From Jiangella sp. DSM 45060 (lineage in GTDB: Bacteria; Actinomycetota; Actinomycetes; Jiangellales; Jiangellaceae): a stretch of 64,000 nucleotides of DNA. This document shows positions 31,954 to 41,526 of this stretch, piece after piece (position 1 is the stretch's first letter; the number at the start of each line of letters is the position of its first letter). Where the stretch lies: NCBI RefSeq assembly GCF_900105175.1, contig NZ_LT629771.1:4544501-4608500 (forward strand), written 5' to 3'. Both the position numbers and the translations under genes were made by a program. The notes below the pieces were generated by a model. That model was not told where the DNA came from and did no database searches. It was given only the letters and a program-made list of their open reading frames with translations.

Positions 31954-34899
31954 TCACCGCCCGGCGAGGAAGTGCTGGGCCACCTCCGCGGCGGTCAGGG
32001 CGCGGTCGTACAGCGCCACCTCGTCGAGTCCGCCGTGCAGGCGCCGGCCCCGGTCGTCGCCGCGGGCACCCAGCTTGACGCTGATGTCGGACTGGCCCGG
32101 ACGTACCGTCGTCGCCTGGCGGCCGACCTCGACGCCGTCGGCATAGACGACCATGGTGGCGCCGTCGAACGTGCCCACGACGTGGTGCCACTCGCCCGTC
32201 CCGAGCGGCGTCCGTCCCGTGACGATCGCGGCGCTGCGGGCGTCGAGGACGCCGAACGTGGGCCGGCCCAGCCCGTCGAGCCGGAGCAGGAAGCCGTTGT
32301 ACGCGGGCCCCTCGTAGGACTCCACGACGCCGATGCCGTCACCGGACGCGGGCCGGTCGGCGCGCACCCAGGCCTCGACGGTGAGCTGCCCGTCGGCCGA
32401 GCCCACCTGGCCGACCGGCGCCTCGCCGTAGCCGCCGGCCAGCTCCAGCCCGGCGGACCCGTGGACCGCTCCTTCAGCGCCCCGGACGGTCTCGCCGCGG
32501 GTGCTGCCGGGACTCGTCCCGGTGGCGTCGGCGATCAGCGTGCCCTCGGTCTCCTCCAGTCGCCACCACGCGCTCGGCTCGGCACCGGCGACCACCTCGG
32601 CGTACTCCCCCGCCCCGGCCGGATACAGCCCGGCCGCGAACGTCGCGCCGGCGCCCTCGCCGTCGACCCGGAACACCAGCTGGCCCGGCGCCGCGCCGGC
32701 CGGTGCGCCGACCCGCACGACGTGGCGGCTGGTGATGGGCCGGCCGCCGCTGTCGACGACCACGTCCTGCTGGGACGGCGTGACGGTCCAGCCGTCGGGC
32801 GCGGTGACGGTCAGGGTGCCGCGATACGTCCCGGCCGAGCGCGCGGTGACGTCGACGGCCACCTCGCTGACGCCGCCCGCGACGACGGCCCGCTCGCCGT
32901 ACGGCGCGCTGATGGTGGCGCCGACGGGCGTGGCCGCGATGGCCTCGGCTCGTTCGAGGAACGGCAGCAGCGTGCCCATGGCCACGTGCACCGGCCTGGT
33001 GTCGCCGTTCGGATCGACGGCGCGGACGGCGCGCATCCGCTCGCGCAGCACCACCATGCGCTCGCGCGCGGCGGCAGCGTCGTCGCCGCGGCCGTCGGCC
33101 AGGGCGGTGAGCAGGTCGACGGCCTCCGACACGGCCTGTCCGCCCAGCGCGCTCGCCTCGAGCCACGGCCGCAGCTCGCCGGCCAGCGCGTCCGGGAGGA
33201 CCGGCGCCAGGGAGTCGGCCCGGCCAAGCGCCGCGGCGTGGGCGCGCAGCCGCTCGCCGGGACCGGCGAGGTCGGCGCCCGCGGAGTAGGCCCGCAGGTA
33301 CGCGTCGACGAGACCGGCCAGGCGCGGCCCCATGCGGTCGCTGTGGAAGCCGTCGTAGCGGTGCGCGTCGGCGAACACCTCGAAGTCGCCCACGCGGTCA
33401 CCGGCGAGGCGGGTCAGCACCGCCCGCCACGACCGGTCCGGCACGTAGGCGGCCGGGTTCCAGGCGTAGTCGGCCGCCGTGGCCAGGGACACCTGCGAGG
33501 CGTACTGCTCGCTCATCTGGTTCCACGACACCCCGAGGACCGTTCCGGGCAGGCCGGGCGAGCGGCCCACCACCGGCCCGAGGTGCAGGCGGCCTCGGTC
33601 GTAGTCGTTGACCGGGTAGTTGTCGAACACGATCAGCTCGTGCCGCGGAAACGCGGCGCGCACCTGCTCGACGTCGAGCGGCTCGATCTCCGGCGACATC
33701 ACCGCCGGGCCGGTCCAGTACAGCTGCCAGTTCGCCGACAGGTTCGCATCGAAGACCGACCGGTACGGCGTCGGCTCGTTGGTCCAGTACAGCGATGGGA
33801 TGGTGATGGGCGGGCCGAGCTCGTCGTGCCGGGAGAAGAACCGCTGCTCGAGGTCGGTGAGCACCTCGGTCTGGGCCCGCGCCACCGGGTGGTCCGTGCC
33901 GGCGTAGCGCTCGGTGTCCTCGGCGCAGGTGAACTGCTCGGTGACGTCGTCCCACGAGATGACGAAGCGGGTGACGCCGATCTCGCGCAGCTGTTCGAGC
34001 CGGGCGAGCAGGGCGTCGCGATCGGCCTGGCGGGCGTGGCAGATGCCGGGCGCCGTCCCGCCGTGCATGGGCGCCGCCGGGCCGACGCGGTAGATGAACG
34101 TCACGTGCCGCTCGCGGGCGTAGTCGACCAGGCGTTCCAGTTCGGCCAGTTGCTCCGGCTCGTACAGCTCGCGCCAGGCGCGTCCGGTGGTGCGCGGGTC
34201 GTTCGCCGGGCCGTAGAAGTAGACGTTCATCTTCAGCGCGGCGAGGAAGTCGATCTGGTCGCGACGTGCCTGCCACGACCAGTCCGGGCCGTAGAACGAC
34301 TCCAGCCCGCCGCGGAACGCGAACCCCGGGCCGTCCTCGATCTTCACCGCCGGCAGCGCCGCGTCCTCGAGCGCGGCGAGCTGCCCGAGGGTCTGGGCCG
34401 CGTAGAACAGCCCGGCGTCGTCGCCGGCGAGGACGGCGGACGCGGACGGCCCGCGCAGCGCCCGGGTGCCGAGGAGGTACTCCTCCGCGCCGAGACCGTC
34501 CACGTCGGCGGCGCTCCAGCCGAACGGGTCGAGCTCCTCGACGGCGTCCGCGGCGGACTCGGCGCCGACCAGGTGGACGGTCAGGAGGCCCGGCCCCGGA
34601 CGGTGCCGCTCCCGCAGGCCCTGCGCGGTCAGCGCCTCCCGCACGGCCGTGGCCGTGGCGTCGTCGACGTCGCCGCCGGCCTCGATCGCGAAGAACCGCA
34701 CGCCGAACGGCTGACCGAGCCGCTCGACCGAGCGCGGCGCCGGCTGCAGCAGCTCGAGCGGGTCACCGGCACTCGACGCGGCCGTCCGCTCGGTCGTCAC
34801 GTCCTCGGCGCCCGATGGGCCGGCGGCCGCCGAGGCGGAGAACGCCCCGGCCAGCAGCAGCGGTATCACGACCTGGGCTGCGAGGGTCCGAACCGGCAT
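31954..34899 (-). CDS. Secreted GH84 beta-N-acetylglucosaminidase-like enzyme with C-terminal LamG domain
   Basis: A 981-residue exported protein. Signal peptide residues 1-26 are followed by a GH20b-like domain (about 50-170) and a GH84 catalytic barrel (175-480) with the paired catalytic aspartates D317-D318 in ISWDDVTEQF. An alpha-helical region and an Ig-like NEW3 domain (GTYRGTLTVTAPDGWTVTPS) come next. The C-terminus is a LamG/concanavalin-like carbohydrate-binding domain (AWWRLEETEG to GGLDEVALYDRAL). GH84 enzymes remove GlcNAc from glycoproteins or hyaluronan by substrate assistance. ATG 34899 is preceded by GGAGG. It is divergent from a nucleoside hydrolase, with a perfect palindrome between. 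Confidence 0.9.
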   Translation of the reverse strand: MPVRTLAAQVVIPLLLAGAFSASAAAGPSGAEDVTTERTAASSAGDPLELLQPAPRSVERLGQPFGVRFFAIEAGGDVDDATATAVREALTAQGLRERHRPGPGLLTVHLVGAESAADAVEELDPFGWSAADVDGLGAEEYLLGTRALRGPSASAVLAGDDAGLFYAAQTLGQLAALEDAALPAVKIEDGPGFAFRGGLESFYGPDWSWQARRDQIDFLAALKMNVYFYGPANDPRTTGRAWRELYEPEQLAELERLVDYARERHVTFIYRVGPAAPMHGGTAPGICHARQADRDALLARLEQLREIGVTRFVISWDDVTEQFTCAEDTERYAGTDHPVARAQTEVLTDLEQRFFSRHDELGPPITIPSLYWTNEPTPYRSVFDANLSANWQLYWTGPAVMSPEIEPLDVEQVRAAFPRHELIVFDNYPVNDYDRGRLHLGPVVGRSPGLPGTVLGVSWNQMSEQYASQVSLATAADYAWNPAAYVPDRSWRAVLTRLAGDRVGDFEVFADAHRYDGFHSDRMGPRLAGLVDAYLRAYSAGADLAGPGERLRAHAAALGRADSLAPVLPDALAGELRPWLEASALGGQAVSEAVDLLTALADGRGDDAAAARERMVVLRERMRAVRAVDPNGDTRPVHVAMGTLLPFLERAEAIAATPVGATISAPYGERAVVAGGVSEVAVDVTARSAGTYRGTLTVTAPDGWTVTPSQQDVVVDSGGRPITSRHVVRVGAPAGAAPGQLVFRVDGEGAGATFAAGLYPAGAGEYAEVVAGAEPSAWWRLEETEGTLIADATGTSPGSTRGETVRGAEGAVHGSAGLELAGGYGEAPVGQVGSADGQLTVEAWVRADRPASGDGIGVVESYEGPAYNGFLLRLDGLGRPTFGVLDARSAAIVTGRTPLGTGEWHHVVGTFDGATMVVYADGVEVGRQATTVRPGQSDISVKLGARGDDRGRRLHGGLDEVALYDRALTAAEVAQHFLAGR

Positions 34900-34935
34900 G
34901 ACGACCTCCGTCTGGTGGCGGGCGAGCCGCCCAAA

Positions 34936-34955
34936 ATACCGGACTAGTCCGGTAT
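34936..34955. promoter_or_regulatory. Perfect 20-bp palindromic operator
   Basis: A 20-bp perfect palindrome with half site ATACCGGACT lies 37 bp before the GH84 start and 103 bp before the nucleoside hydrolase start. Length and symmetry resemble GntR/HutC-type or LacI-type operators; the core CTAG is rare in this genome. It probably controls the GH84 gene and perhaps both. The cognate regulator is not adjacent. Confidence 0.7.
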
Positions 34956-35058
34956 AAGGAAGGGCCGAGTTCCGGACGGCGGCGGGTGAAGCCGTGGTGA
35001 AGCCGCGATGAAGACACGGCCGGGCACGATCGTCCGACATCGACGAGAGGACCCCGCC

Positions 35059-36087
35059 GTGGTCACCAGCCGCATCCTCACCCGTGTCGTCCCAGCGCTG
35101 GCCCTCGCGGCGGCGCTCACCTCGGCCCCGGTCGCCGGCCACGCCGACGACGCGGCGACCGATCCCCGCCCACCCGCTGTGATCTTCGACTCCGACATGG
35201 ACTTCGACGACGCGGCGACGCTGGCCTACCTGGCCCAGGAGGACCGGCTCGGCCGGATCGACCTGCGCGCCGTCACCGTGACGAACAACGGCAACGGCCT
35301 GCCCGGCCGGGCCATCCGGCACGCCCGCTGCCTGCTGGAGCGGCTCGGACTGGACGACGTCCCGGTGGCGGACGGCTCCGACACGGCGCCCAACGCGTTC
35401 CCGGCCGAACTGCGCCAGACCTTCGACCGGGTCTTCGAGGACGTCCTCGCCGGCTGCACCGCCAGCGAGGCGCCGTCGCGGATCCGCGCGTCCGAGCTGA
35501 TCCGCTGGATCGTGGCCCTGGACCCGGCCGCCCACGTGATCGCCACCGGCCCGCTGTCCAACGTCGCCGCCGCCCGGCTGGACCCGCACCGCGTCACGTC
35601 GATGGGCGGCGCGGTGCGGGTCGGCGGCAACCTGTGCTGCGGCACCCCGCCCGAGTTCGACGGGAGCCAGGAGTTCAACTACTGGATCGACCCACCCGCC
35701 TCCCGGGCGGCGCTGCGCAGCCTGGCCCGGCTGGTCCCCCTCGACGCCACCAACGACGTGCCGATCACCCCGCAGTTCGTCCAGCGGCTGGGCGCCGAAG
35801 GCCGCACCACCGCCGCCGGCATCGTGTTCGGCCTGGTCAGCCACCCCGAGGTCGCGCCGCTGATCGACGCCGGAATCATGTCCTGGTGGGACCCGCTGAC
35901 CGCGATGAGCGTCATCCACCGCGGCATCGTCGGCTTCGAGACGGGACGCCTCGACGTCATCACCACCGGCCCGCAGGCGGGGCGCACCGTGCTCTCACCG
36001 ACCGGCCGGCCGGTCGTGTTCGCGAACGCGGCGAACGCCGCTGACTTCGAACAGCTCTTCCTGAACACCCTCAACGGCAGCCGCTGA
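35059..36087 (+). CDS. Secreted nucleoside hydrolase
   Basis: A 342-residue inosine/uridine-preferring nucleoside hydrolase with an N-terminal signal peptide (ALALAAALTSAPVAGHA), so it acts outside the cell. The calcium site motif appears as FDSDMDFDDAA, a variant of DTDPGxDDA. NNGNG, ATGPLSNVA and the late SWWDPLTA strand also match. GTG 35059 has GAGAGG about 9 nt upstream; the in-frame ATG at 35008 has no ribosome site and would push the signal peptide inward. It splits nucleosides into ribose and base. The adjacent sugar-releasing GH84 enzyme suggests extracellular scavenging. Confidence 0.87.
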   Translation: MVTSRILTRVVPALALAAALTSAPVAGHADDAATDPRPPAVIFDSDMDFDDAATLAYLAQEDRLGRIDLRAVTVTNNGNGLPGRAIRHARCLLERLGLDDVPVADGSDTAPNAFPAELRQTFDRVFEDVLAGCTASEAPSRIRASELIRWIVALDPAAHVIATGPLSNVAAARLDPHRVTSMGGAVRVGGNLCCGTPPEFDGSQEFNYWIDPPASRAALRSLARLVPLDATNDVPITPQFVQRLGAEGRTTAAGIVFGLVSHPEVAPLIDAGIMSWWDPLTAMSVIHRGIVGFETGRLDVITTGPQAGRTVLSPTGRPVVFANAANAADFEQLFLNTLNGSR

Positions 36088-36128
36088 CCCCGAGACATCA
36101 GGTCCACCGCGCGCGAAGGAGCGACTCA

Positions 36129-36632
36129 GTGTTGTCGATCGACGCGGGCCCCTCGACCGCTCGACCCAGGACTCCGCTGATCCACGGCATCATGGCCGTG
36201 ATTCTGGTGGGGCTCCTGTCCACGATGGCGCTGCCGGCAGAAGCGGATCAACCGGCGAGTAGCCCGGCAGCAGGCGAGGTGGGCACGAGCTCGTGGACGC
36301 CGGGACTGAGCCCGTTCTACAGCGCGACGGAACGGGTCTGGCGCGGTCAGGACGGCCCTCAGCGCCGCAGCCTCCTCGAGGCGTGCCCGCTCAGCTACCT
36401 CTGTCTCGCCACGGGCGAAGGCAATGGCCGCCACACCGTCTACTGGCTCCGGGAGTGCCCCGAACGCTCCATCTGGAACTTCATCGATGCCGGCGCGGTC
36501 GTCAACCATCAGACCGGCGGTGCGGTGGCCGGGTTCAGGTACCAGAGCCACTCGCTCTACTGGGCCCTCGGACCGAACAACGTGATCCATTCGATCGACT
36601 GGAAGCCCGTCTGGTACGTCGATCCCTGCTGA
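36129..36632 (+). CDS. Small secreted protein, peptidase-inhibitor I36/crystallin-like
   Basis: A 167-residue exported protein with a hydrophobic signal region (IMAVILVGLLSTMALPAEA). The mature part has one Greek-key-like unit, CPLSYLCLATGEGNGRHTVYWLREC...VVNHQTGG, resembling the actinobacterial I36 inhibitor and beta/gamma-crystallin folds, with four cysteines. GTG 36129 follows AGGAG with 8-nt spacing. It lies 41 bp after the nucleoside hydrolase, so cotranscription is possible. Assignment to I36 is by pattern only. A strong terminator follows. Confidence 0.65.
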   Translation: MLSIDAGPSTARPRTPLIHGIMAVILVGLLSTMALPAEADQPASSPAAGEVGTSSWTPGLSPFYSATERVWRGQDGPQRRSLLEACPLSYLCLATGEGNGRHTVYWLRECPERSIWNFIDAGAVVNHQTGGAVAGFRYQSHSLYWALGPNNVIHSIDWKPVWYVDPC

Positions 36633-36675
36633 GATCAGGCCTGGGCCGGACCGCCCGGAGCCGTCACGAATCGGG

Positions 36676-36717
36676 CGATGGCGTGCTCCCCGCCCCGAGC
36701 CGGGGAGCACGCCATCG
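36676..36717. terminator. Strong bidirectional terminator between convergent genes
   Basis: Perfect 17-bp stem (36676-36692 with 36701-36717) and an 8-nt loop, centred in the 103-bp gap between the convergent secreted-protein gene and the giant adhesin gene. It can serve both directions; T follows on the plus side (GTTCTC). Confidence 0.85.
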
Positions 36718-36735
36718 TTCTCGGTGGTGCGTCGG

Positions 36736-39700
36736 CTAGTCGCCGCTGACGGACGATCCCGTCGCGTGACGGCGGCCGCGTCGCACCGCCACGCCGGCGG
36801 CGCCGGCGAGCAGGACGATCCCGCCGAGCAGCGCCACCGTGCCCGCGTCGGTACCGGTGTCGGGCAGCGACGGGTCGTCGTCCGGCGACGGGTCGTCGTC
36901 CGGCGGCGGCGGGGTGTCGGCGCCCGTCATGGTGTGCTCGGTCTGGCAGTCCGGGTTTCCGTCGGCCGCCTCGACGCAGACACCGCGGTCGTCGTCGGTG
37001 GTGACGACGTTGTGCAGCGTGCCGTCACCGTCGTCGGTCACGGTCACCGAATAGGTGATCGTCACCGTCTGGCCGACGGCCAGGTCGCCGTCCCACCGCA
37101 GGGTGGTCCCGTCCCGGCTCACCTCACCCGACGACGCCACGGCGTCGTCGTTGTAGGTGGCGTCGTCGGCCACCTGCGACAGGTCGTCCTCGACCCAGGC
37201 GCCCTCCACGGCCGCCGCGCCGACCTGGGTCACGGTGATCGTGTAGGTGACGGTGTCGCCCGCCTCGACCTCCGACCCCGGAACCGGGTCCGACGTCTTG
37301 GCGTAGGTGTACTCGCCCTGGCGGTGATCGGTGGTGCAACCCTCGTTGCCGTCCTCCGCGGGCACGCACACACCCTCGTCGGTCGGATCGGTGACCACGT
37401 TCACCAGCTCGTCGTCGCCCTCGCCGACGGCATTGGCCGTCACCGAGTAGGTCAGCGTGACGACCTGCCCCACCTCCAGGTCACCGGTCCAGGTCAGCGT
37501 CGGCTCCTCGTAGGACACCTCGCCGGAGTCCGCGGCCGCGTCGTCGTTCCACACGGCGTCGTCCAGGACGGCCGCGAGGTCGTCCTCGACGGTGGCGCCC
37601 TCGACCGGCGCGTCGCCGACCTGGCTGATGAGCACGGTGTAGGTGATCACGTCGCCCTCGGCGACGACCGAGCCCGGAACCGGGTCCGACGTCTTGGAGT
37701 ACGTGTACGAGCCGTTGATGTGCTCGGTCGTGCACGCCTCGTCCTGACCCGCCGCCGGCACACACTCGCCCGGTGTGGTCACGACGTTCTCGAGGTGCCG
37801 GTTCCCCTCCGCGGTCACCGTGACCGAGTAGGTCACCGTCGCCACGTCGCCCTGGCCGAGCTCGCCCGACCAGGAGAGCATCGGTTCCTCGAACGACGCC
37901 TCCCCGGCCGACGCGGCGAGATCGTCGTTCCACGTGGCGTCGTCGAGGACGTCGGACAGATCGTCCTCGTACGACGCCGTCACGTCGGCGATGCCGATGT
38001 GCGTCGCGGTCACCGTGTAGGTGATCACGTCGCCGACGTCCACCGTGGAACCGGTCTCCGGGTCCGACGTCTTCATCACCTGGTAGTCGCCGAACACGTG
38101 CGTGGTCTGACAGTCCGGGTTCTGATCCGGCGCCGGCACGCAGATCCCCTCCAGGCAGTCCGGATCATCATCGGCGCAGACCGACCCGACCACGTTGTGC
38201 AGCTGCCAGTCGCCGTCCCCGGTGACCGTCACCGAGTAGGTGAGGTCGACGACGGCGCCGACGGCCAGGTCACCGCTCCAGTGCAGCGTGGGCTCGGTGT
38301 ACGACACCTCGCCGGAGGAGGCGACGGCATCGTCGTTCCAGGTCGCGTCGTCCAGCACGCCGGTGAGGTCGTCGTCGAGGAACGCCCCCGTGACCGCGCC
38401 GTCGCCCTTCTGGATCACCTGGACGTGGTAGGTCACCACGTCGCCGATGCCCACTGTCTCGCCCGGAGCCGGGTCAGCGGTCTTGGACACCGTGTAGTAG
38501 CCCAGGACGTGCTCGGTGCCGCACGACTCCTCGTCCACGCAGCCCGGCGAGGTCACCTGGTTGTCGAGGAACTTGTTGCTGTCGCCCTGCTCGAGCTCGC
38601 TGGCGTCCTTCACCGTCACCGAGTACGTGATCGTGGCCGTGCCACCGACCGGGATCGTGCCCTCCCAGTCCAGCACGCCGTCGGTGAACGTCGCCGTGCC
38701 GATGTCGGCCGACACGTCGTCGTTGTAGGTGGCGTCGTCCAGCACGTCGGTCATGTCGTCCGAGAGCACCGCGCCCGCCGGCACCGGTCCCTCCTGGGTC
38801 ACCGCCACCGTGTAGGTGATCGTGTCCCCCGGCTCGACCGTCGCCCCGTCCTCCGGGTCCGACGACTTCTCCACCGTGTAGTCCGTGACGACGAGCGCCG
38901 CCGAGGTGCGCATCACCAGCTCGGTGTGCTCCGCCCGCGCCTGAGCCCGGTTGACGTACACGTCCTGCGGCTGCGCGCCGTTCGTGGTGATCGGCACCTG
39001 GAAGGAGAACGACCCGCCGGACGGCAGCTCCGGCCCGATCACCCGGATCGCGGTCGGCTGCTCCGGCCGTGTCGTGCTCCAGCCGACGGTGTTGCCCGAC
39101 GGGTCGCCGGCGGCGCCGTTGGACGCGTCGGCCGGGTCGTCGGTCAGCGTCGCCGGGTCGGCGTCGGTGTAGTAGACGGTCCCGCCGTCCGGCAGCACGA
39201 CGTCGTCCAGCGTGTAGGTCCCGTTGAACGAGGTGCCCCGCTGGTCGCCGTTGTACGGGAGGATGTCGATCGTGTCGGTGAACGCCTGCGCGTAGGGGTC
39301 GAACGACTCGATCGTCACCGTCCACGAGCCCGAGCCCACGCCGTCGCCGCCGACGTTCGGGATGTACTCGACGTCGGAGGTCTTCAGGATCGTCGTGTAG
39401 CCGTCCGTCGAGACCGCCACCTGCGCGTCGTCGTCGGCGCTGACGTCGCCGTAGGTCGCCACGACCGTGTTGGTGAGCCGCGATCCGGGCTCGACGGACG
39501 AGTCGGCGACGGCCTGGTAGGTGAGGTCGTGCGGCTCGTTGGTGGCCACACCGTCCAGGGTCCAGGTCAGCACGAACCGGCCCGAGCCGTCGGGCGTCAC
39601 CACGGGCTCGGGATCGGCCGACCCCTCCACGTACGTCATGCCCGGCGGCAGCGTGTCGACGAGCTGGTAGCCGTCGACGGTCGGCGGGATCGCGCCGGTT

Positions 39701-41526
39701 CCGTTGGCCGAGTAGGTCAGCGTGAAGTCGACCGGGATGCCGGGCGTGATGACGCTCTCCTCGGCGGTCTTCGTCACCGCCGGGGTGGCACCGATCACGT
39801 ACAGGACGTCGCGGCCTGAGCCGATGTACGGGTAGCGCATGCCCGGCGTGCGCGGGCCGCTGCCGTCGGACGGGTCGAGGGTCCGGCTCGGCCGGGACCA
39901 CTCCCCGTTGATCGCCACCTCACCGAACTCCCAGATGTCCTGGCCGACCGGCGCGTCGTCGTCGACCGCGAAGTGCACCTGCAGCGGCACGTTGGCCGTC
40001 CCGGCGACCGCGGAGAAGGGGTACGTCGCCCGCACGGCCTTCACCGTGGAGAGGTCGGCCGGCTCGGTCGTGGTCCACCCGCCCGGGTCGGTGACGCAGC
40101 TGAAGCCGTTCGGGTCGTAGCCGCCGCTACCGGGGGTCACCGACGCGTGCGCGCCCACGTAGTACTCGACGGTCGCACCGGGAACCGAGGGACCACCCCA
40201 GGACAGCCAGAGGTCGTAATCGGTGAACGTCACGTAGGCGGTGTCGAGGATGACGCACTGGCTGATGATGTCGGCGGGCGCGTAATCGCCCTGGCCGAAG
40301 CTGTGGACCGTCGTGGCGTCGACCATCGTTCCGGGCGAGACCTTGAACTGGTTGCTCCACCACGACGGCACCTGCACGCCTGAGTACTCCGGGCGGTACG
40401 CGTTGCTCCAGCCGCCCCGGGTCCAGGTCTTGCTCGAGACGTTGTTCGACGGGTCGTCCTCCGACGTCTCGCCGGCCGGCGACGTGTAGGTCGGGACGTC
40501 CGACGTCAGGGTGATGCTGTCGTTCTGGACGCCGGTGACCCGGAACCAGACCGAACCGCTGGCCACGGCCTGGGTGTCGGTCGGCAACGGCCGGCCGGTC
40601 GAGTCGTGGGTCGGCACCTGGACACGGGAGTAGTCGATCCCGGTCAACGTCAGGGTGAAGGTGGTCGGGCCCGTCTGCGTCAGGGTACAGCCGTCGACGA
40701 ATGGCGCGGTCTGCTCGGCCGCGTGGGTGTCGTCGGACCAGGGATGCCCGATGGCCCCGGCCGGGTTCCCGGCGGCGCCGCCGCCGAACGCGGAGCAGGC
40801 GTTCGGACCCACCGCCAGCGCCGCCCCCGTGCCGGTGCTGGTCGTGAGGGTGTAGGTGACGGAGTCCGGACCCGGGTCGCTGCCCGCCCCCAGGAACAGC
40901 GTCCACTCGAGGTCGAGGTCGACGAAGTCGTCGTCGCCATAGGCGACACCCGCGGTGGACGAGCCCCAGGCGATGTCCATCTCGAACGGGTTGTCGATCG
41001 GGATCGGCGGAACCTCGGCGGTGAGCCCGTCGATCGTGCCGATCGCGCTCACCTCGTCGCCGGTCTCGCCGTCGACCTCGATGCCCGTCTGGACCACGAC
41101 GGCGGTCCCCTCACGATGGGTGCCGAGGTTGCACAGCAGCCTCCGGCCGTCCGCCGAGATCTCCGACACCGGGTCGACGTCACTGGTCAGGCAGGCCTCG
41201 GGAACGGCCTCGAAGCGGCCATGGGCCAGCGTGACCGTGAAGTCGACGTTGTCGACGTCCTCGTTGCCGGGCGCCTCCTGGTCGTCGTTGACGTTCACCC
41301 GCCATTCGGCGACCACCGGGTCACCCGACGCCGCGACCTCCGGCGGATCGATCCATTGACCGGTGATCTCGTACACCGGCGCCGCCGCGGCCACTCCGGT
41401 GCTCGCGATCGCCATGCCGGTCGACGACGTCACCATCGCCAGCGCGGCCGCGAGGCCACGGTGCGCGCGACGCCGCCGCGCACCATCGCCACCACGGATA
41501 TCTGACTTGATCGGTCCTGCGGACAT
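36736..41526 (-). CDS. Giant sortase-anchored repeat adhesin (DUF11/isopeptide-type repeats)
   Basis: A 1,596-residue surface protein. The signal peptide is residues 1-about 48 (RGLAAALAMVTSSTG...GVAAAAP). An N-terminal region of about 700 residues has beta-rich, acidic sequence with several cysteines. Two DUF11-like domains follow (PAVTKTAEESVITPG and ILKTSDVEYIPN), then five tandem domains of about 130 residues (880-1531). Each of these has K(T/S)(S/A)DP, a GD-ITYTV strand, (L)DDATWNDD, TYSVTV and a Cys pair before (T)TEH. A Pro/Asp stalk leads to LPDTG at 1554-1558, a membrane helix and RRGRRH. ATG 41526 follows GGGGAGG. It should be wall-linked by sortase; the ligand is unknown. Confidence 0.9.
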   Translation of the reverse strand: MSAGPIKSDIRGGDGARRRRAHRGLAAALAMVTSSTGMAIASTGVAAAAPVYEITGQWIDPPEVAASGDPVVAEWRVNVNDDQEAPGNEDVDNVDFTVTLAHGRFEAVPEACLTSDVDPVSEISADGRRLLCNLGTHREGTAVVVQTGIEVDGETGDEVSAIGTIDGLTAEVPPIPIDNPFEMDIAWGSSTAGVAYGDDDFVDLDLEWTLFLGAGSDPGPDSVTYTLTTSTGTGAALAVGPNACSAFGGGAAGNPAGAIGHPWSDDTHAAEQTAPFVDGCTLTQTGPTTFTLTLTGIDYSRVQVPTHDSTGRPLPTDTQAVASGSVWFRVTGVQNDSITLTSDVPTYTSPAGETSEDDPSNNVSSKTWTRGGWSNAYRPEYSGVQVPSWWSNQFKVSPGTMVDATTVHSFGQGDYAPADIISQCVILDTAYVTFTDYDLWLSWGGPSVPGATVEYYVGAHASVTPGSGGYDPNGFSCVTDPGGWTTTEPADLSTVKAVRATYPFSAVAGTANVPLQVHFAVDDDAPVGQDIWEFGEVAINGEWSRPSRTLDPSDGSGPRTPGMRYPYIGSGRDVLYVIGATPAVTKTAEESVITPGIPVDFTLTYSANGTGAIPPTVDGYQLVDTLPPGMTYVEGSADPEPVVTPDGSGRFVLTWTLDGVATNEPHDLTYQAVADSSVEPGSRLTNTVVATYGDVSADDDAQVAVSTDGYTTILKTSDVEYIPNVGGDGVGSGSWTVTIESFDPYAQAFTDTIDILPYNGDQRGTSFNGTYTLDDVVLPDGGTVYYTDADPATLTDDPADASNGAAGDPSGNTVGWSTTRPEQPTAIRVIGPELPSGGSFSFQVPITTNGAQPQDVYVNRAQARAEHTELVMRTSAALVVTDYTVEKSSDPEDGATVEPGDTITYTVAVTQEGPVPAGAVLSDDMTDVLDDATYNDDVSADIGTATFTDGVLDWEGTIPVGGTATITYSVTVKDASELEQGDSNKFLDNQVTSPGCVDEESCGTEHVLGYYTVSKTADPAPGETVGIGDVVTYHVQVIQKGDGAVTGAFLDDDLTGVLDDATWNDDAVASSGEVSYTEPTLHWSGDLAVGAVVDLTYSVTVTGDGDWQLHNVVGSVCADDDPDCLEGICVPAPDQNPDCQTTHVFGDYQVMKTSDPETGSTVDVGDVITYTVTATHIGIADVTASYEDDLSDVLDDATWNDDLAASAGEASFEEPMLSWSGELGQGDVATVTYSVTVTAEGNRHLENVVTTPGECVPAAGQDEACTTEHINGSYTYSKTSDPVPGSVVAEGDVITYTVLISQVGDAPVEGATVEDDLAAVLDDAVWNDDAAADSGEVSYEEPTLTWTGDLEVGQVVTLTYSVTANAVGEGDDELVNVVTDPTDEGVCVPAEDGNEGCTTDHRQGEYTYAKTSDPVPGSEVEAGDTVTYTITVTQVGAAAVEGAWVEDDLSQVADDATYNDDAVASSGEVSRDGTTLRWDGDLAVGQTVTITYSVTVTDDGDGTLHNVVTTDDDRGVCVEAADGNPDCQTEHTMTGADTPPPPDDDPSPDDDPSLPDTGTDAGTVALLGGIVLLAGAAGVAVRRGRRHATGSSVSGD
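36934..38886 (-). repeat. Five tandem ~390-bp domain repeats in the adhesin gene
   Basis: Five consecutive coding repeats of about 130 residues each. They differ from one another in sequence but keep KxSDP, ITYTV, DD(A)xxNDD, (S)GEVS...LxWxGDL, VTxTYSVT and a C-terminal CxxxH-like Cys. Intermediate divergence suggests old duplication with occasional homogenisation, and recombination could change copy number. Confidence 0.8.

Noticed and set aside
35008-35058. Longer start (ATG 35008) for the nucleoside hydrolase
   Set aside because: No ribosome site, and it would bury the signal peptide behind 17 polar residues. GTG 35059 has GAGAGG at proper spacing.
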